Source: Mesostigma viride (lineage: Eukaryota; Streptophyta; Mesostigmatophyceae; Mesostigmatales; Mesostigmataceae). Taken from it: 64,000 nt of DNA. Both the position numbers and the translations under genes were made by a program. Below are positions 11,142 through 24,009 of the stretch, piece by piece. Location: positions 83,335 through 147,334 of the forward strand of contig RPFO01000473.1 of NCBI GenBank assembly GCA_009746045.1. The letters run 5' to 3'. The notes under the pieces are model-generated. The model did not search any database and was not told the origin of the DNA. It worked only from the letters and a program-made list of their open reading frames with translations. Position 1 is the first letter of the stretch. Every line of letters begins with the position of its first letter.

Positions 11142-11493
11142 CAGTTTGACGTGCGCTTTCCCCGAAATCCTTGCATCCTGTTTTCGTCTTACCATCTTGG
11201 CCGCAGAGTCAGGAGTTTCGATCCGATCAGAAGACACCAATGAAAATCGTCTCAGCGCGTTCGCTCTTCACGCACCTCTCCAAATAAATTGGCTCCGCCC
11301 TTTCTTCGCACCTTTGGTTCTTCCGAAAATGGGCTCCGCCGGATAAGCAACATCTTTAACCGTTCAATAACAGTGAAACAGCCCACACTAGCTGCCGCCA
11401 AACCCTGAAAATGCCCATGGCCCACTTCCCTTTGTCAGCTTCATGTACGGTATTCAGATCACTCTCACACAGAAATATCCAAGTTCCTGAATG

Positions 11494-14400
11494 TTAGGCA
11501 ACCTCAACGCACCCTGCCCTGGAGGAAAACCAGTCAGACACCTCACAAAATGCCACGCTCACCACACATGGGTCGCATTGGCGCCTTTCAGGCTGCTCTC
11601 CAGGTCAGCCACCTGCAGCTCCAGCGCCCCGCCGTCCTTCTCTCCTGCGCCACGTCGCACACAACGCAAGTCCAGGCACGCCACATGTGCCTGGACAGCG
11701 GGCACCAAAAACAGGCAACCAAGGAAAAGGAGAGAGTAAAAGAAAAGCATTGAATGCAGAAATGAGCTCGTACAAGTATGCATGGCTAAACATGTGTGCA
11801 CTGTTTAGGGTTTGCGTTTCGGCTCTAGGATTTTCCCTAGAATAAAGCATAGACCCTAGACCCTAACAGCGGCATGATGAGCTGGGGTGCACCCTCTTGT
11901 CTCCCAGGAGTTAGAACATGGCTTCACTGTTAAGTGCTTCACAGCCTTGCACAGCTCGAGGCCGTTCGGGCAGGGCTAGAACGAACGAAGCCAACACGCG
12001 GGTGACACAGTTCAAGACAGGCCGGAGAAAGCGGTTCTAGCTCGACGTAGGCTTTGCACGGGCGAGCAGGCTAGCTGCTACCTAACTGGAAATTGAGGGA
12101 CAACCTTATAGAAGATGATCAATAGTTGTGGGCATCACTGTTGTGGCTGCAAGGGCACCCTGGCATACCCAAGATACTGCGATGCACAGCCATGGAGGTC
12201 TACAAAGTACTAATACACCATGCACAAAGATTCTAGTGCCCTGCTAGTCAGTCTGTCCACATTGTGACCGCGACATCCACCATGCGTACCTTCTTCATAT
12301 TCATCGCTGTGAAGTTCCGGGGAAGGAAGCCACCACTTGACTGCAAGCAATCATCTTCTGGTGAGCTGCTATCACCGGCTAACGCAGGAGGCAGTGGGAC
12401 GCCCACTCGGCCACGAAGCAACAGGAAGAGCTTCACAGACCCTGAGTGTGGCGGGGGGCGAGCACAGAGTGTCATAGGAACGTGTGTTAGAACAGAACAA
12501 TACAAACACTTCATCGGGGAATGTAGGGTGCAGCTGTTACCCAGAGCCATCATGACACACGCAAGGTATGCCAAAATGACGTTAAGCAATTAAGTTAAGG
12601 CACGAGGCTGCATCACATTGGTACCAATAAAGGAACCGTCAACTCCTATACACAACAAGGAGGGAGGGCGCCCTAGCCGACATGAAATAACCACATGCGA
12701 ACCGAGAATCCTGCATGACGCAATACTCGCATAAGACGGCTCAATAAGCAAGGCAAACAGCCTGACAAGCACTTCAAATGGCCGTGAGAGCACAACGGTA
12801 CGAGCCGCGCCAAAATCTGCCCTCGTAAGCGGTACCCGAAAAGTGGCGCCAAATGCGATTTTTGGTGTGCGCGTGCACGAAAGGGACCGAATTGCGGGCG
12901 ACAGGCATGGCGGTCTGGCAGGCGATGCTGAGCGTGTATAAAGGCACTATCAAGGCTGAAATTTTACGATTATCCTCCTAAGGTGTTATTAGATCCACCA
13001 CTGTTTTTTTTTCGCCATAAAATTTGCGGAATCGAACAGCATGTTGCGTCATTCATAGGTGGGTGCCTGAATGGTCGCAGATTTTCTCTCGACCCCACCT
13101 GACCGCAGCAAAAAATTTTCCCGATGAAGTGCGCCCTAAGATCGGGGTTTCCATCATAAACGATGCATTTTTTAATTCTAAAGACTTTGACCGAACGACT
13201 TTCTTCATTACCGCTGCAATTTTTTTTTCCTGAGCTACCGCATATTTCCGACCAATTTCAAGGCTGCGTCAGGCTTGGCAGACCCATACTTCGTATATAT
13301 ATGCGTTTGCCCCGAACGTCATGTTTAATGCAGGCTTTGTGGACTCTAAAGACGCCCACGATGTTGGGGCTTTTATCAGCCTCTGGACATGCACAAACTG
13401 CGGTCAGCAGGTGAATGCCGGAACGAGTTCTGCGGCGGGGTGTGCGAAACAGACATCAAGCGCACGGCAGACATGGATACCTCCGAGCGGTATGTTCCCT
13501 TATTCAAATCTACGGGCCAATTCACTCCTTGTTGAATCCCTGACCTTGTCACGGATGAATATGTTACCAGTTCCCCATCTCCGGAGTTTCTCTTTTGGTC
13601 ATCTTCTTATCTTACGGGAGGTGCGTCATGAATCGTATAGCGAGCTACGGTTTCATGGCGAGCCTTTTCTTCACATCAGCGACGTACAGGTTACCTTAGA
13701 GGCTAGGGATGTCAAGGAATTCTTCACACGGATATTAGGGAGGGTGCATGACGGATTGCGGGCAAGATATTACGGGCTGGCTGGCAGCCTTGCAGCGCTA
13801 TTGCCGCCGATGGCAATGATTTGCAGGCAGGGCTATGGATCACAAAGCTGTTGCTTTGCTCTAGTTGTACATGCTGCAATTTATTGGCATTGTGCTCACG
13901 GCAAGTAATGTTGCATGACATGGTTGACCACGAAGATTGATGGAAAACCTAGAAGCAATTGGTGGCTTTCTTGGATGCTCGATGGCTTCACATGCTTGTG
14001 AGTCCATAAAACCCACTGTATACGTGCCCACCATCTCTAAGCTGAAAGCATCTGCCTTCAACAAGCATCTTAAGACATGCATGCACATGAGAACTGTCAT
14101 GGTTTGTGGAGAGGGTGGCATATTGCGTGAGAGTGGAGAGAGGACAGTGGCCGGGCTAGGCCAGCTACCTGTGCTGCCACACGGCCGGGCGGCAAACACT
14201 GATGCACAAGCTGCCTTACACGCCAGCACCCAAGCTGCCTTCACACCCCTGAATGATGAGCAGAGGGCATCCTGGACGGCCGCATCCATGCAGTTCATGC
14301 AGTTCAGGCTGTGCGTGCTGGCCAAGGGCACGGGTAAATGAGCCAATGGCGGGCTATTATTACGCACGCTGCAACCAGCGCCAATGAAGCAACCCAAGCC

Positions 14401-17400
14401 TGCCCTCCTGACAGGTATGTGTGTTTTGTTTTCTCATGTCGTGTGCACAACCAGCAATCCTTTATTTCCCTATGATGCATGTTTGCGGAATTCTGGCAAC
14501 CTGGCACATGGCCAAACTCCTCAATGTCAGGGGTGGGAGGGGTTGTTTGTCAAGTGGATAGACACACGCACATGCTCAACACCTCTTGCTCCAATGCCAC
14601 TGCCACTCACCCAGAAACTCAGGCACAACCACGCACGATCGCTAAGCTGCTAGCCAGAATCGCAGTCCTCACCAAAGTGAGGGATGGGGCACCAGCTAGT
14701 TTGACAGTCTGGCTGAGGACGTGCAGGAGTTGAATGACATATCTGAAGCAAGTAGTCACGGATGGCTTGGAGAAACATGGTGAAGCATGCATGGGCATGC
14801 ATCTCATGTTGACAAGGGCCAGAGCAAGAGCATGAGCACGATGCATGTGCCTATGTAGAGGCCATTGGGCTTGCACTATCTGTTGAAGACAACTGCGGTA
14901 TGGTGGCCAAGCGGCTCACCGGGGATGTGCAGTGGCTTCTTCATGCTAGGTATGATGGCGGCCAAGTGCAGTCCTTTGGTGGCACATTTCAAGCCGGCAA
15001 CCTCGAGGTAGCAACTGAGCAGTGTATGAGCTGTCTGGCTATGCACCACAGCGCTGGCTGAGGAGATCTAGTCCAACTTGGAAGCTGCGTTGCCAGCAAC
15101 GTGGGCCCCTATAACAGAGACAGGGACATGGGGGCATCCATGGTGATGCAGAGGACCATGTGTGGCAACCTTGGTCAGGCGGGCCGGTTGCCAAGGGATG
15201 TGCTGCTACCAAATCAAGGCGCACAAAACACATCGCAACCATGCCGACGGCCGAGATGCCTGGCATGATTAGATTATTACATTGCCAAGCTGAGTTTGCG
15301 ACTACCGTGCGTGCTGTGGGTTTGAACTGATCATGCTAGCCAACGTGACAGCTGGCAGTTCTTATGTCTAACAAGCCCCTACTTGAAAATTGCCTTAGCA
15401 TGGCCGTATGCACATATATACAACCATGTCTAGCCACTGTTCATGTTCATATATCTTTGTCTATGTGTCACAAAAGTTGTGTTATATTATCTGTGCAAGG
15501 TCTGAACAGTTAGCAACACAGTTGGTGGGAGTTGGCCATACCGTTACTAAAGAACTTTGCATCCAAGGTTGAGTGATTAGCTGGAAACTGGCAGGTGTTG
15601 CATGGACCAGTGAACCCAATGACACTTGATGGACCTGAAGTTTTGTGCAATGTCTGAAATGACATGATGATTAACATGGGCGCTTGTTTTCAGCCTCACC
15701 TGAGCACATCTTGCATGGGAAACTGCAAGAAATGTGGCGGAAATGCAAAAAACGCACATTTTTGCTCACATTTGCTAGCGAGCTGTCAATGAATGAAGTA
15801 CAACAGACCTGGATTTTTGTGCAATGTCTACAATGATGATATTTAATATGCTTGCAAGTTTCCAGCCCCAACTGAGCACATCTTGTATGAAAACTGTCAT
15901 GAAATGTGTGAAAAAAACGCGAAAAACGCGCATTTTTGCTAGCATTTGGTGGCATTTTGTTACCAAATACAGTACGATGGACCTGATTTTTTGTGCCATG
16001 TCTACATTTATGATGTGTAACGTGATTGCAAATTTCCAGCCTCGACTGAACACATCTTCCATGGAAACTGCTATGAGATGTGGTTAAACGGTGCGTTTTT
16101 GCTAGCATTTGGTGGCAGTTTGTCACCAAATGAGGTCAGATGACCATGGGACATGGTGCACAGTTGGTAGACATGAGCATAAGCCTACATGCAAACAGCC
16201 AGGTCAGGAGCTCTTTATTTGCATATCAAATGGTATTTGTTTGTATTAAAATCTGGAAAGTTGCTAAAAATAGACATGCCAAAAATAGACCAGCCTATGT
16301 CGGAAAATTCTGGAAAGTCAAATTCCTTTTACTGGTGTCATGGACATGCTGCCTACCAATATCTAGCGTGTTTGGACTCAATTTGCTCCTTGTAGGGCTT
16401 ATAAGGGCATTTTTTGGCACTTTCATACCGTTGTGAGGGGGAAAAATGGCAAAACGTCACAAGAGTTAAAAACTTCTATAACGCAGATAGTAATCATAAG
16501 CAGATAGATAACACGCCTACCCAAATCCTACGCCAGGACTGAAAATGGCAGCCTGTGTCCCATTGTCAGAAAGCAGTCTACAGACATACGTGCACCGTAC
16601 CTTTAATGCCGCCACCTGTTGCCACACCTGCCGACATGAGGCCCCGCAAGACCTGTGTGGAAAGATGCACGCGTGTGAACATGTCACATTAGCATACACC
16701 CACCCGTGTGAGGACATCCATTGGTGGGAACGAGATGGATGCATTTGCATTTGCATGTCGTACCCAACCATCTATGGCATGGTCCACCATGACATGCCAC
16801 TCACCCCATCTCATCTCAAAGTCAATGGACTATTATCTGAAAGCCACCACTTGCCCAGTACGCCGATTCCGCATGTCCATTGGTGATCATATTGACTACT
16901 AACCCTTCATCACATTATACCAACCATTATAGTCGCTCACAAACGTGCAGGTCCACAAAACAAAACCCAGTCCAGCAGGCACAGGCAGTGGCAAAACCGT
17001 CCCTACCTTGCGGCTGGCAGCCAGGCACTCTTTCCGCAGGGCCTCATTGTCACCAAACAGATCTTTTAGCGTGACCCCCGGCACGCGGGGCACACCGATT
17101 CCAGCCCCTGTAACGTCCTCCCTGTCATCGTTCCCCCCACGCTGTATCCTTATCATATCATCCTTCATACCCCAACCTGTAGCATCTGCTGCTTGGTTGA
17201 GACTGGCAGTCCCAGGCCCCCCTGGGAGGCCTCCCAGTGCCCTGGGTGGGCAGCTGCTAGCGTTACTCCTGGCGGCCACATCGGGCTGCAGTGTCGGCAG
17301 CAGCACCAGCAGGGCCTCCTTTGGGCGGTGGGAGGATGCCCCCAGGAGGATGAGGGCGGCATCCACGCACGCATCGACTGCTGGTACTGAGCCAGGGTGA

Positions 17401-19551
17401 GTTGCCTGAGTGGCAGCGTGCCCATTCCGGACCGATGCTGGGGCCGCCATGCAGGTATCGGTTTTGGCTTCAGCAGATGTTGCTGGCAAGGATGGTGGCG
17501 GTGGCAGGTCGGTATCAGGTGCGGAGACCAGCGCGCTGGGTGCCAGGCTCAGCAGTAGCCGCTCCAGCGTGTCAACAAACTGGGGCGTTGTTGAAAGCAT
17601 TTGATGGGCAACTTATGTCAGTCAAGGAGGTGGGGTGGTTGCTGTACTCATACTGACAAAACTCTCACCATATAGTAGGAATATTCGTAATGGTAACTAT
17701 GTGCAAGACATGCCAAGAGAATGACTGCGCAGGGCAAGCAGGCGATGCCACTTTCCTAGCATATAAACCGATGACCATGAACGCGCTGTTCAGACACCGT
17801 GTTAATGAAGTCATCAAGGGCAGGCGTCTAATATGATGTTCTCAACAACACCCCTCCATAGGGCAGCCAAACCATCTTAAAACTCGCACACAACAGGTGT
17901 TAACATAGCTACACTGGTTCAACTCCCACATGGGTGTCTCAACCACACTGGCCTCACCAGGCCTCCAAGTCCTGACACACAATGGCTAGTGCTGACACAC
18001 GCACGCTCATCCTGACACAAGCACTGTAATCCTGGCACACGCAATGTCACCCACCCCATTCCATGCCCATCTCTCTGGCGCACGCACCTTAAGCAGCCGT
18101 TTCTCCATGAGCCGCCCCTTCCTGCGAGCCCGCTGGCAGCGCCGCTTGGGCCGAGGGCCACTGGCGACCCCATCCCAGTCCTCCCCGGACAATGCCGCCC
18201 CACGGCCTTCATCCTCCCCATTGCCCGTGCCGGGACGCCCCTGCCCATCTTCCTGCTCGTCACAAGTCAGCCCATCGGACCGCCAATCAGATTCCTGCAT
18301 GACGCCGTCATACCGCACACTGTGTGCATTATAGTCAGGATGGCGACCTTGACATGGTGTCCCCAGCAAAGCCGTTGGCACGGAGCAATCAATTGTAATG
18401 GACTCGCCATGCCTGGGATGTCGCACCCGCCTTGCAATCCAATGCTCTATGTACTGTCCAACAAAACTCCGTTGAGATATTGGACAGTCTCCTCAATGAA
18501 AATGTCGTTATATTTGTTTGCCTTGTGTTGGGCAGTACGTAAAAAAAAAAAAAAAGGAATTAAAAAAAAACAAAACTTTTAGCTTCAAAAACATGTGACC
18601 GACTCGTACGGGATTCCGACCCACATGCAGGAAGCCATCCACGCATCCATGCATCCATGTCCATGTCACTTGCATGGTTTCCAAAATAAACCACATGGAC
18701 TCACCCTCCTGTCACCCCTTTGCATGTTTGTTATTTACTCTGGTTACATCTATAGAAAGCAGCAAGGGTACCCCATGCATGTCTTGTACAGGCTCTGTGC
18801 CACACATAAGTGATGTACGGAAGCGGCATGCATGTGCATGTGCCATCATCTAGTGTTGTGGGCAAACCATGGGAACACACAAAGAATCTTATGGACCAGA
18901 TACAGGGTTAGACCCTGGGGTTGACACATGGCTCTATAACACCGCAAACCTGCAACAACACACGGCAAAGCAGGGTAGAGCACCGGCATACCTGACCAGC
19001 ACACGTGCACAAACTAGCAGCAGTGCGACATAGCGGAAGGATTTTATTTGAAAAATCAATCAACCAGCGACTGAAAACAGGACATACTCTGTCGTGGGAG
19101 TCACGACCCGAAGCGCCGGAAACTGGTGTTAGGATTAGATAATTAATTAAGGCACAAGACTGCGTCGCATGGGTACCAAAAAAGGAACCTTCAACACCTC
19201 TACATGACGAGAACGATTGAGGGAGGGCGCCCTCTCACTAGCTCACACTAGCTTTTCTTACTGCACAAGCGGGCAGGCCACAGAGGACTCTCTCGGCATC
19301 ATGGCGCAGGCCCAACTTAGGGTGCAACAATGGGATACACACAACGTACAACTCCCACAGCCACACCTTGCCCCTGCCTCCACCTTCACCTCCACAGCAA
19401 GCTCCTAAGCAACTAACCTCAGCAGTCGCATGATCCCCGTTGGCAACTGTGCAGCCAATCCCATGGGCTCCGTTGTGCAGACGCTCGTTGCCATGCTCGT
19501 TGGCAACGTCTGGTGCAGGGCCTCGTGGCTTGAGCAGCTGAGGCGGGCCAT
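11494..19551 (-). CDS. Hypothetical seven-exon protein, 462 aa (manual model)
   Basis: Exons on the minus strand: 19418-19551, 18088-18412, 17007-17579, 16601-16652, 12290-12441, 11563-11690 and 11494-11518. All junctions are GT-AG and phases agree throughout (1389 nt, stop TAA). The start at 19549-19551 has context CACCATGG. I do not recognise the family. Visible traits are an acidic stretch (DEQEDGQG...GEDEGRG), a basic, possibly nuclear-localising cluster (PKRRCQRARRKGRLMEKR), a leucine-rich helix (FVDTLERLLLSLAPS), an Ala/Pro-rich middle, and a segment DLFGDNEALRKECLAASRK that could form a coiled coil, with LELQVADLESSLKG later. The 4.1-kb fourth intron is large and may hide exons; the two last exons are the least certain. 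No function is proposed. Confidence 0.42.
12590..12690 (+). repeat. Dispersed repeat containing GGAGGGAGGGCGCCC
   Basis: The order GCAC..GACTGCGTC-like, GGTACCAATAAAGGAACC, TCAAC and GGAGGGAGGGCGCCCTAG recurs at 19145-19260 and 44335-44420 with substitutions. It probably belongs to the end of a further element family. No coding sequence is seen within it. Confidence 0.5.
13321..15060 (+). other. Possible decayed coding segments inside the large intron
   Basis: Open plus-strand stretches look protein-like. Around 13500-13910 there is FLHISDVQVTLEARDVKEFF; at 13937-14341 there is AAFTPLNDEQRASWTAASMQ, ending near a GGTAAATG donor-like site; near 14835-15060 there is VEAIGLALSVEDNCGMVAKR. They lie on the strand opposite the host gene model and are broken by stops. 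They may be remnants of a mobile element or of another gene. No family is recognised. Confidence 0.25.
15610..16140. repeat. Three diverged tandem copies of about 178 bp
   Basis: Each copy runs from a GACCTG..TTTTTGTGCAATGTCT-like start through CCAGCC..CTGAGCACATCTT to AACGCGCATTTTTGCTAGCA. Copies begin near 15630, 15807 and 15985 and have diverged by substitutions and small indels. They are non-coding in all frames and lie within the fourth intron of the hypothetical minus-strand gene. Confidence 0.6.
19140..19260 (+). repeat. Dispersed repeat, second copy
   Basis: The same block as 12590-12690, beginning after a (TTAA)n run: GACTGCGTCGCATGGGTACC, AAAAAAGGAACCTTCAAC and GAGGGAGGGCGCCCTC. 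It lies in the first intron of the hypothetical minus-strand gene model. Confidence 0.5.
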
Positions 19552-20710
19552 GGTGAGCAGAATTTGAATTCCCCGTCCAGGAAAAGCACCACCAGGGAAG
19601 CATGGCGTTGGATAAGTCAGTTGGATAAGGCACACAGAGATACTTTGCCACACGAGTGACCAGCATATCGACAGGCTTTCTGTCAGAAACGACGAGAATC
19701 AAATAATCAAGACCAGCGACAAAAATGCCGCACGCTTCTGGTTGGTAGAGAGCTAGGACCGTGCAGGGACTAGAAGACATGTGCCTATCCCATACGCGCA
19801 TCCCAGCACAGATGGTGCCGTGCTATCAAGGCCAAACCCTCGTTAGATTGCTTACAAATCCTGTGCAGAGTTGGCCGCCCTGGAACATGCCACATGCAAA
19901 AAGAGCACGTCCTCGTGACACAGAGAAAGGAGGTGAAGTGACCGGGAACCAAGTCAAGCTCAAGTGGGCACGTTGGAACTTATTAACACCTATCTTTAAG
20001 GAGACTACCAACTTCATTTAGAACCAGGCGCTACCTCTGTGGCCTCCAGGTGAGTGCTTTAATTGAAGTCTTAGTACAGGCTTACCTCCGAACTGCATGC
20101 CTTGTCAATGAGGTTTTCAAACAAGCTGCGGTCAACAGGGAAGCAGAAAGAAAGGTGCCAATGCGTACAAGAAGAACCACGGCAGTGCCAGAATAAGCCA
20201 AGAGACGGATTTACCAAGGGAAAGAGGACATGATACAAAGATAGCATACCAGATCACAAGGATCAACTTGTTCAATTGATTGCTCCGCAACCGCAAGGGC
20301 GCGGCTTGTAACGTCCAGCACTAGCTACCTAACCATCTTGTCATATAATAGGCACCATAGAGTGACCACATAAGTAATGACAACGGAATTGCTGGCTGAT
20401 TGCCGTATACAGCTCTCCGAGATAAAGCCATCATTTGACAGCATTTCGACCATAAATCAAACTTGTAGAATAAATCGAACCTCTTCTCCCATTCTCACTC
20501 AAATTAGCGGCATCTACCAAATGGAAGGAAAAGAGCCGTACACGCAGTGACAACGCAGAAGATCCGAGACGGAGATAAGATGGAAAAGGCCGTTTACGCA
20601 CCAGGCCACAAGAAGAAATGTCATAGTTGAGGGCAGTAAACTTCTCTGTCGAGAATAGGACACAAATGAACAGTGCAACAAAACAATGTGGCTTAAATAT
20701 AATAACATAC

Positions 20711-20832
20711 TCTGGCATCTGGTTGTTCATGTAAAGCGTATGCTTCACGAGCTCTCTCAGAAGGTACGAGCAGGTAACAGGTGTAGCTTTCTCGAGCGAA
20801 ATTCGAACTTTTTCCATCTGTTTATTTTGCAT
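20711..20832 (-). CDS. Possible first exon of an unidentified gene (weak MAD2L1BP/p31comet resemblance)
   Basis: From an ATG at 20832 the minus strand encodes 40 residues ending in ...LRELVKHTLYMNNQMP, then a GTATGT donor at 20709-20710. The pattern C-x3-L-x-E-L-[LV]-K-H-x-x-Y-x-x-x-Q-x-P resembles the N-terminal helix of the HORMA-like spindle checkpoint adaptor p31comet, from memory of the family only. Further exon-like pieces lie to the left (around 20232-20300 and 20075-20115, followed by GTATGC and GTAAGC donors). I could not join all of them in a single phase, so neither identity nor structure is secure. Confidence 0.25.
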
Positions 20833-20959
20833 ACCACTCCGGCGACCGGACAAGAAACAGCCTAGAACCCGTAACGCATGAAGGGGCGACCGGCCAGCGA
20901 AATTGCCGGTAACGTAATTCTGACCATTAGCTGGGAACTGGAAAGACGCTGCTAGGCGC

Positions 20960-22440
20960 AATTAACTAGTTCAAATCTCGTAAGATTCTCGAGCTCATTA
21001 TAGTTCCAGCAGCTAACAAACCTAGCTGTTTCAAAATGCATAATTATCACGTTGAAAATCGAACACCTGGCTGCTCAACTATCAGACAAGATGCATTGCA
21101 GGTTCGTCGCAACGGCGCTGCTGCGGAGTGCGGCACCGACTAAACCGAGTTAAAGCTTATCTAGACATTGCACAAAAGACCTAAAACAGCTCTGTGCCAC
21201 AGCTCGCTCCTTGTCAATTGCGGACAGAATGCAATAGGTAATAATGGCTGTTCTGCTTATGGTTCACGAACCGCACTTTTCGCCCTAACTTCATTGTGTA
21301 TCACTGACTTATTACCAGAACGTTGGTCCATAGCCGTCAAGTCACAGCGTCAGGGAGGCCAGACAGCTAGGACTCGGCGTCCAGTTCAGAATTCCCAATT
21401 TCCCATGCAACCAGGATGCAACCAGGATGCAAGTCACAGGTGGTTGCAGCCAACGGCCACGCTGTCGCATGTCTGGGCGCGCGGGAAAATGATGTCCAAT
21501 GGATTTGGTACTGTACCTAGTCTCAGCTTTTACACTTTACAGAGTGCAAAGGTATGCTGTCACTTGTCAGGGTCAAACCGACACAAAGTGCGTCAGCGGA
21601 GGACTCCGCCGCGCCCCACCCCGTCAGCAAATGTTGACAACAGGGAGAACTGACATGCGTCTTGCATGACAAACTGGCACCACAGTAATTGGCAGTGGAC
21701 GCGATGGACAGGTCCAAAGTCCAACTCCGAACTCCGACCCCAAAGTGAGAGTTGCCTTCACCGCGCCTGTCCATTGTCGCGCTGGCACGCGATTGGCACG
21801 CATACGTAGCCGCGCTCGTTCGCCTCGTTGTCGCCTATGTCCCGTCAGCACATGCGTGATCGGCACAGTCGGCAAGGTGTGAACTAGGGCCTGACTAGGG
21901 TACTAATATCCGTACGGCATGCGGGTGACTTGGCCTTATCTCCTGCCCTGTTTGCTGAACTTGCTGTCAAGCAAGCAGGCAAGCAGGCAAGCAAGGAGGT
22001 GTTGACCAGTGGTGTTGACACACGCAAACCTCAACCACGCGTGTGCGACACAAGTTGCCTCGCGCAGAGCGTTGGCAAAGGTTATTAAAATCTGCGCCTG
22101 CACGTGCCCGTTGAACAACAGCTCAACTCTGGTAGCGCAGGGCGCAAGGCGGGGCCTCTGTAATTTTGGCGCTTCATAGAACGGTAGTTGCGTCAGGTTA
22201 CAGTTGCCTCGCCATTCCCTGTTATTACTGCCTTTTTCTATGTCGATTTCATTTAACCCCTGCGTAGCCTTAGCAAGGCCGTCCTGCTCCACAATCATCT
22301 CCTGTTTACAAGCTTGCCCAGCGCCGATAGTTGTGAGGCACAGGGCCCGGGGCTCTTTCATTTCAACGCGTGCTCGGTTCAGCTGCGGTGATCCGTTGAA
22401 TGTTAGGTCAAATCCGCGTACCTCTCTACGGGAGGGTAGA
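20960..22440. other. No supported gene
   Basis: Only short shadow frames occur. A few tandem AAGCAGGC units lie near 21970. I see no structured RNA or element boundary here. Confidence 0.4.
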
Positions 22441-22467
22441 TGCCATGAAAGTACGACGGCTTTGTTA

Positions 22468-23007
22468 ACCACGGGCTACAAGACCGGCCAAGGAGAAGAC
22501 TTGGCCGACTGGATCAAAGCTGTGATTCCCGACGTTGTGAGGAACGTGCGGAACGCACCGTGTCTACACGTTGTGGGCAAGGGGCACGGGACCAGTCGAC
22601 ACAAGCATGATGTATGGAAGCTCTCGGCTTCCGCGCTGACGAACGGGGAATGGCAGCGCATCAAAGAGGAAGTCCGGACCGGTGCGGCGGAAGGAGTCAT
22701 CTTGGTGAACAAGCTTTCTTCCGAAGATTTAAAATCCTGTTCTCGCATGGGCCTGGATGTCTATCGTGGTCAAGATGGGTTTTGCAACGAATGCTCTGAC
22801 CATAAGGCGCACGTGTGTGGCACGGAAGCCTGGGGCCTAGTAGTTCAGGCGCCCAGGCGTCAGGGAATCCAGCAAACAAGCCCAGCCTACGTGCTGCTGA
22901 CGACCAAAGTGCACTGCTGTGACCACACATGCACGAAGTATAGTATCTTTCCAGCGTCCAAGGGAACCAAGTTAGGCGATCAGGCCCTTGATTGGTGGCT
23001 AGCATGA
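22468..23007 (+). CDS. Hypothetical protein or exon
   Basis: An open frame of about 180 codons ends at TGA 23005-23007, within a longer open stretch starting at 22204. The part from about 22480 reads like real protein, with EDLADWIKAVIPDVVRNVRN, VGKGHGTSRHKHDVWKL, ILVNKLSSEDLKSCSRMGLD and a Cys/His-rich run (CNECSDHKAHVCGTEAW, CCDHTC). The Cys/His spacing could bind zinc. Upstream codons look less protein-like, so an acceptor near 22480 is possible. No family is recognised, and no neighbouring gene hints at a role. Confidence 0.35.
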   Translation, partial: TTGYKTGQGEDLADWIKAVIPDVVRNVRNAPCLHVVGKGHGTSRHKHDVWKLSASALTNGEWQRIKEEVRTGAAEGVILVNKLSSEDLKSCSRMGLDVYRGQDGFCNECSDHKAHVCGTEAWGLVVQAPRRQGIQQTSPAYVLLTTKVHCCDHTCTKYSIFPASKGTKLGDQALDWWLA

Positions 23008-23009
23008 AG

Positions 23010-23950
23010 CGCCGGGAGTGTTTTGCCTGCTCTGCTAAAACGTTCTCTGTCATCTGGGGTCCATTGCCAGGGAGCTTGGCAGATGTTTTAGATGCCTTGG
23101 GAACAAGCAAGCTAAGGCTTTGATGGTGTCAATATGGCCGGCCACCATTGCCCAAAAGCAATTAGCTCTGCCATATGTGTATGGCACGACTGGGCCCCAA
23201 AACGGCTGGAATAGACCGTGCTCATACCCATCGCAGCCACGCTACTCCTTGACAGATGGCCTGCTGTGCTATGTCAAGTGCTATGTCAAGAATGACATAG
23301 TGCAGGGTCTGCCATTGGCCAGCGCCAGTCCTATGGTTGTGCCACAGGCCTGGGATACCTGCAATACTTCCTGGGCGTACTCTTGCGTTAGATGACCCCG
23401 TGTAGCGGTGGCGTGGGGGTGTGACCCCCATTGTTCTAACTATCAGACGGCTGCGGCATTGGATCGTTCGACGTAGTCACATTACAAGCAGCGCGTCCAA
23501 CTTGTATATATCCTACTATTTATTTGCAGTGATGTAGCGGCGTGGGTGAACTCATGTGTGGCATGGTGGGTGGGAGCAGTTACTCGACCTGCAGCTGGGC
23601 AGGATTTTTTTTGGAAGTTTGGCATCTTGTGCCAGTGTTGTTGATCGATTCTTTCTCATGTGTTCTCATGGAGCAAGAATATCTGTATAATAATATCTGT
23701 ATTTAAACCTCGTAAAGTAATTTTTGTGGTAAAGCAAGATTGTTTCTCCGGCCTGGCAAAACCATGCATGGATCCGCAGATTCAATATTTATTGTACAAT
23801 GCTTTAAGTTGCGTAGATGGCTTGCTAGCTAGCGGCTAGAGCGTGTGCGCACCAGCCAGTGTTGCAATCAGTGAGCTGCCCTGTACGCATGTCATATCAA
23901 TGTCTCACTTAGTATATAAAATATCAATGAGACAATTAATTAATATCATA
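23010..23950. other. No supported gene
   Basis: AT-richer sequence with short frames only. It ends near a copy of the short dispersed element (23958-23976). Confidence 0.4.
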
Positions 23951-23957
23951 TCTTGAT

Positions 23958-23976
23958 GAGACAACCAGCGCAGGCC
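23958..23976 (+). repeat. Short dispersed element core
   Basis: An exact GAGACAACCAGCGCAGGCC without obvious flanking direct repeats. A retrotransposon coding fragment starts about 40 bp downstream. Confidence 0.5.
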
Positions 23977-24009
23977 ATCATGTACAGTCATTCACGCCGG
24001 TTAATTTTT

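Noticed and set aside
10600-11346. Frames with DGWM, GRTD and PSIH repeats
   Set aside because: Compound tetranucleotide microsatellite open in all frames.
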